Source: Flavobacterium sp. 90
GTDB lineage: Bacteria; Bacteroidota; Bacteroidia; Flavobacteriales; Flavobacteriaceae
Length of the DNA: 64,000 nucleotides
Assembly (NCBI RefSeq): GCF_004339525.1
Contig: NZ_SMGE01000001.1
Coordinates: forward strand, 1,612,001-1,676,000
Direction: 5' to 3'
Of the stretch, positions 62,799 through 64,000 are shown piece by piece; the stretch's first letter is position 1, and each line of letters opens with the position of its first letter. A program made the translations under genes and the position numbers. A model generated the notes under the pieces. That model did not search any database. It saw nothing but the letters and a program-made list of their open reading frames with translations, and was not told the DNA's origin.

Positions 62799-62844
62799 GC
62801 ATATAGTTTAACCAAACATCTTTAGTTTAAGTTAAACTATATGC
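62799..62844 (+). promoter_or_regulatory. TAGTTTAA triple half-site / long inverted repeat upstream of the histidine kinase
   Basis: GCATATAGTTTAAC (62799-62812) pairs perfectly with GTTAAACTATATGC (62831-62844). Inside it, TAGTTTAA-G-TTAAACTA (62823-62839) is a second perfect palindrome that shares the right arm, so the two structures exclude each other. No T run follows. This suits an operator or a switching leader rather than a terminator. Confidence 0.6.
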
Positions 62845-62883
62845 ATAATTACCAAAATTCACCTAAAGTTAACCTATTCAAAA

Positions 62884-64000
62884 ATGTCTAAATTTAAACT
62901 AGTTTTAATTTTATTTTTGACCTTTTCTACATCATTAATATACTCAAGGACACAAACAGAAGCAGATCCTTTTGAAGAAATTTTGAAAGAAAAAGCACTC
63001 TTGTTCAAAACTGAAATTAACTTTAAAAAAGCTCATTTTTTTTTCATTAATAAAAAATGGGACTCCACGTTAGTTTATTCAATGAAGCAATTAAGTTCTT
63101 GTAAAAACAAGGAATTAATAAACTATTGTCATTATTTAAGAGGAAACTCATTTCGACAACTAAAACTATTTAAAGAAGCCAAAACGGAACTTAAATTAGT
63201 AACACAAAATTTTGAGTTTTATCCATTAGTAAACAAAATTTTAGGAGAGACATCTTTAGAACTTAAAGAATATAAAAAAGCCATTCAATATTTTGAAAAA
63301 GTCGAGAAACTCCCATTAACAAACAAGCAAGGTTTTAAAATAAGTGTAATTTATGGAAACCTGGGAAGTTGTTATTTACTAATTAATCAATTTGATAAAG
63401 CAGAATTATATTTTTTTAAAAGCCTTAAATTAAAAGAAAAAGAAAAAGATACCATCTCTTTAGTTGAATTATATATGAATATTGCAAATTTATATTATGT
63501 CCAATATAAAGATAAAAAAGCTATTCCTTACTTCGAAAAAGCCTATTCTCTTTCTAAAATGACAAATGATTTTGACACCAAATGGGTTGCGGCAAAGAAT
63601 ATGTCCGTTGTAGAAGAAAACAAAGGCAACTTAAAAGAGGCATTAGCATATAGAAAAGAAGCTAGCCAATGGAAAGATTCCTTAAACAATCAAAGCAAAA
63701 TTTGGGCAGTTGCTGATTTCGAAAAAAAGTTTGCGGTAGCACAAAAACAAAAACAAATTAAAGTACTTGAAGTTGAGAACAAGCTAAAAAAAACGCAACG
63801 TAATGGCTTCTTTTTTGCTGCAATTGGTTTATTATTAATTTTAACCGCCGGAGTTTATCTTTATGCCCAAAAAGTAAAAAATTCTAAAACTATATTACTT
63901 CAAAAGAATAAACTCGACGAACTTAATGCGACTAAAGATCAATTGTTCTCGATTGTAAGCCATGATTTAAGATCTTCTGTAAACGCACTCAAAACTAGTA
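62884..64000 (+). CDS. TPR-containing sensor histidine kinase, 3'-truncated by window edge
   Basis: At least 372 codons, open to the end of the window. A signal peptide or anchor (MSKFKLVLILFLTFSTSLIY) is followed by TPR-type repeats (EYKKAIQYFEKVEKLPLTNK; GSCYLLINQFDKAELYFFKS; KAIPYFEKAYSLSKM), a coiled segment, one membrane helix (FFFAAIGLLLILTAGVYLYA) and the H-box FSIVSHDLRSSVNALK, with the phosphorylated His at residue 360 (codon 63961-63963). The kinase domain lies beyond the window. TPR kinases of this type are frequent in Bacteroidetes; the ligand is unknown. Confidence 0.85.
   Translation, partial: MSKFKLVLILFLTFSTSLIYSRTQTEADPFEEILKEKALLFKTEINFKKAHFFFINKKWDSTLVYSMKQLSSCKNKELINYCHYLRGNSFRQLKLFKEAKTELKLVTQNFEFYPLVNKILGETSLELKEYKKAIQYFEKVEKLPLTNKQGFKISVIYGNLGSCYLLINQFDKAELYFFKSLKLKEKEKDTISLVELYMNIANLYYVQYKDKKAIPYFEKAYSLSKMTNDFDTKWVAAKNMSVVEENKGNLKEALAYRKEASQWKDSLNNQSKIWAVADFEKKFAVAQKQKQIKVLEVENKLKKTQRNGFFFAAIGLLLILTAGVYLYAQKVKNSKTILLQKNKLDELNATKDQLFSIVSHDLRSSVNALKTS

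Noticed and set aside
1..64000. CRISPR arrays, tRNA, rRNA, prophage or complete insertion sequences
   Set aside because: No regularly spaced repeats with unique spacers, no recognisable RNA gene, and no phage or transposase reading frame were found on either strand.

Overview
The window is 64 kb of a Bacteroidetes chromosome, most likely Flavobacterium. The signs are low GC, TTG/ATG starts with weak ribosome binding sites, many -7 boxes of the form TAnnTTTG, and family markers: GLPGLI, DUF4153, DUF5686, DUF4249, 2TM, HYC_CC_PP, exosortase XrtF, PorT and TamL. I found no rRNA, tRNA, CRISPR array, prophage or intact insertion sequence. Most of it is core chromosome with a few accessory patches.

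Layout. 1-7.2 kb: the end of a DUF4153 membrane protein, a large secreted protein, and an outer-membrane beta-barrel/GLPGLI pair. 7.3-9.6 kb: a secreted protein coupled to a deoxynucleoside kinase, then a higBA toxin-antitoxin module lying between two near-identical terminators. 9.7-13.7 kb: a membrane pyrophosphatase with a cysteine-rich tail, soluble pyrophosphatase and an AlkA-like glycosylase. 14-20 kb: DUF5686 protein, pdhB, etfB and etfA. 20-23 kb: bifunctional nuclease, thyA, a glycogen-binding module, a 2TM protein and folA. 23.5-30.5 kb: ubiE/menG, porT (type IX secretion), an rRNA methyltransferase, tamL, fbaA and accD. 30.5-35.8 kb: lipoprotein, cupin/JmjC-like protein, alcohol dehydrogenase, an unknown gene and an ABC permease. 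35.9-43.2 kb: purH followed by the rod-shape cluster mreB-mreC-mreD-mrdA-rodA. 43.5-48.4 kb: DedA, a metal-associated trio (HYC_CC_PP, TonB receptor, HMA protein), and exosortase XrtF with its partner. 48.4-52.6 kb: fRMsr-like GAF protein, a MORN/TonB-like protein, rpsO and pnp. 52.6-55.7 kb: a three-gene surface/lipid operon opposite an HTH regulator. 55.9-62.2 kb: a four-gene TonB receptor/DUF4249 operon. 62.3-64 kb: a small protein and the start of a TPR sensor histidine kinase.

Functional links. ThyA and FolA together run the deoxythymidylate/folate cycle. The Mre-PBP2-RodA genes form the elongasome. EtfA and EtfB form one flavoprotein. PorT and TamL both belong to outer-membrane biogenesis or secretion. 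The two pyrophosphatases use the same substrate.

The less ordinary items are: a long stem-loop in the pnp leader; the higBA cassette between duplicated terminators; an AccD that has lost all four zinc-ribbon cysteines; the cysteine-rich tail of the proton/sodium pyrophosphatase; XrtF with no target visible in the window; an operon of a GLxxG-repeat protein with a motif-altered CDP-alcohol transferase; repeated half-site arrays upstream of the DUF4249 operon and of the histidine kinase; and a 66-codon antisense open frame upstream of etfB. All functional statements rest on motif recognition by eye; no database search was run.
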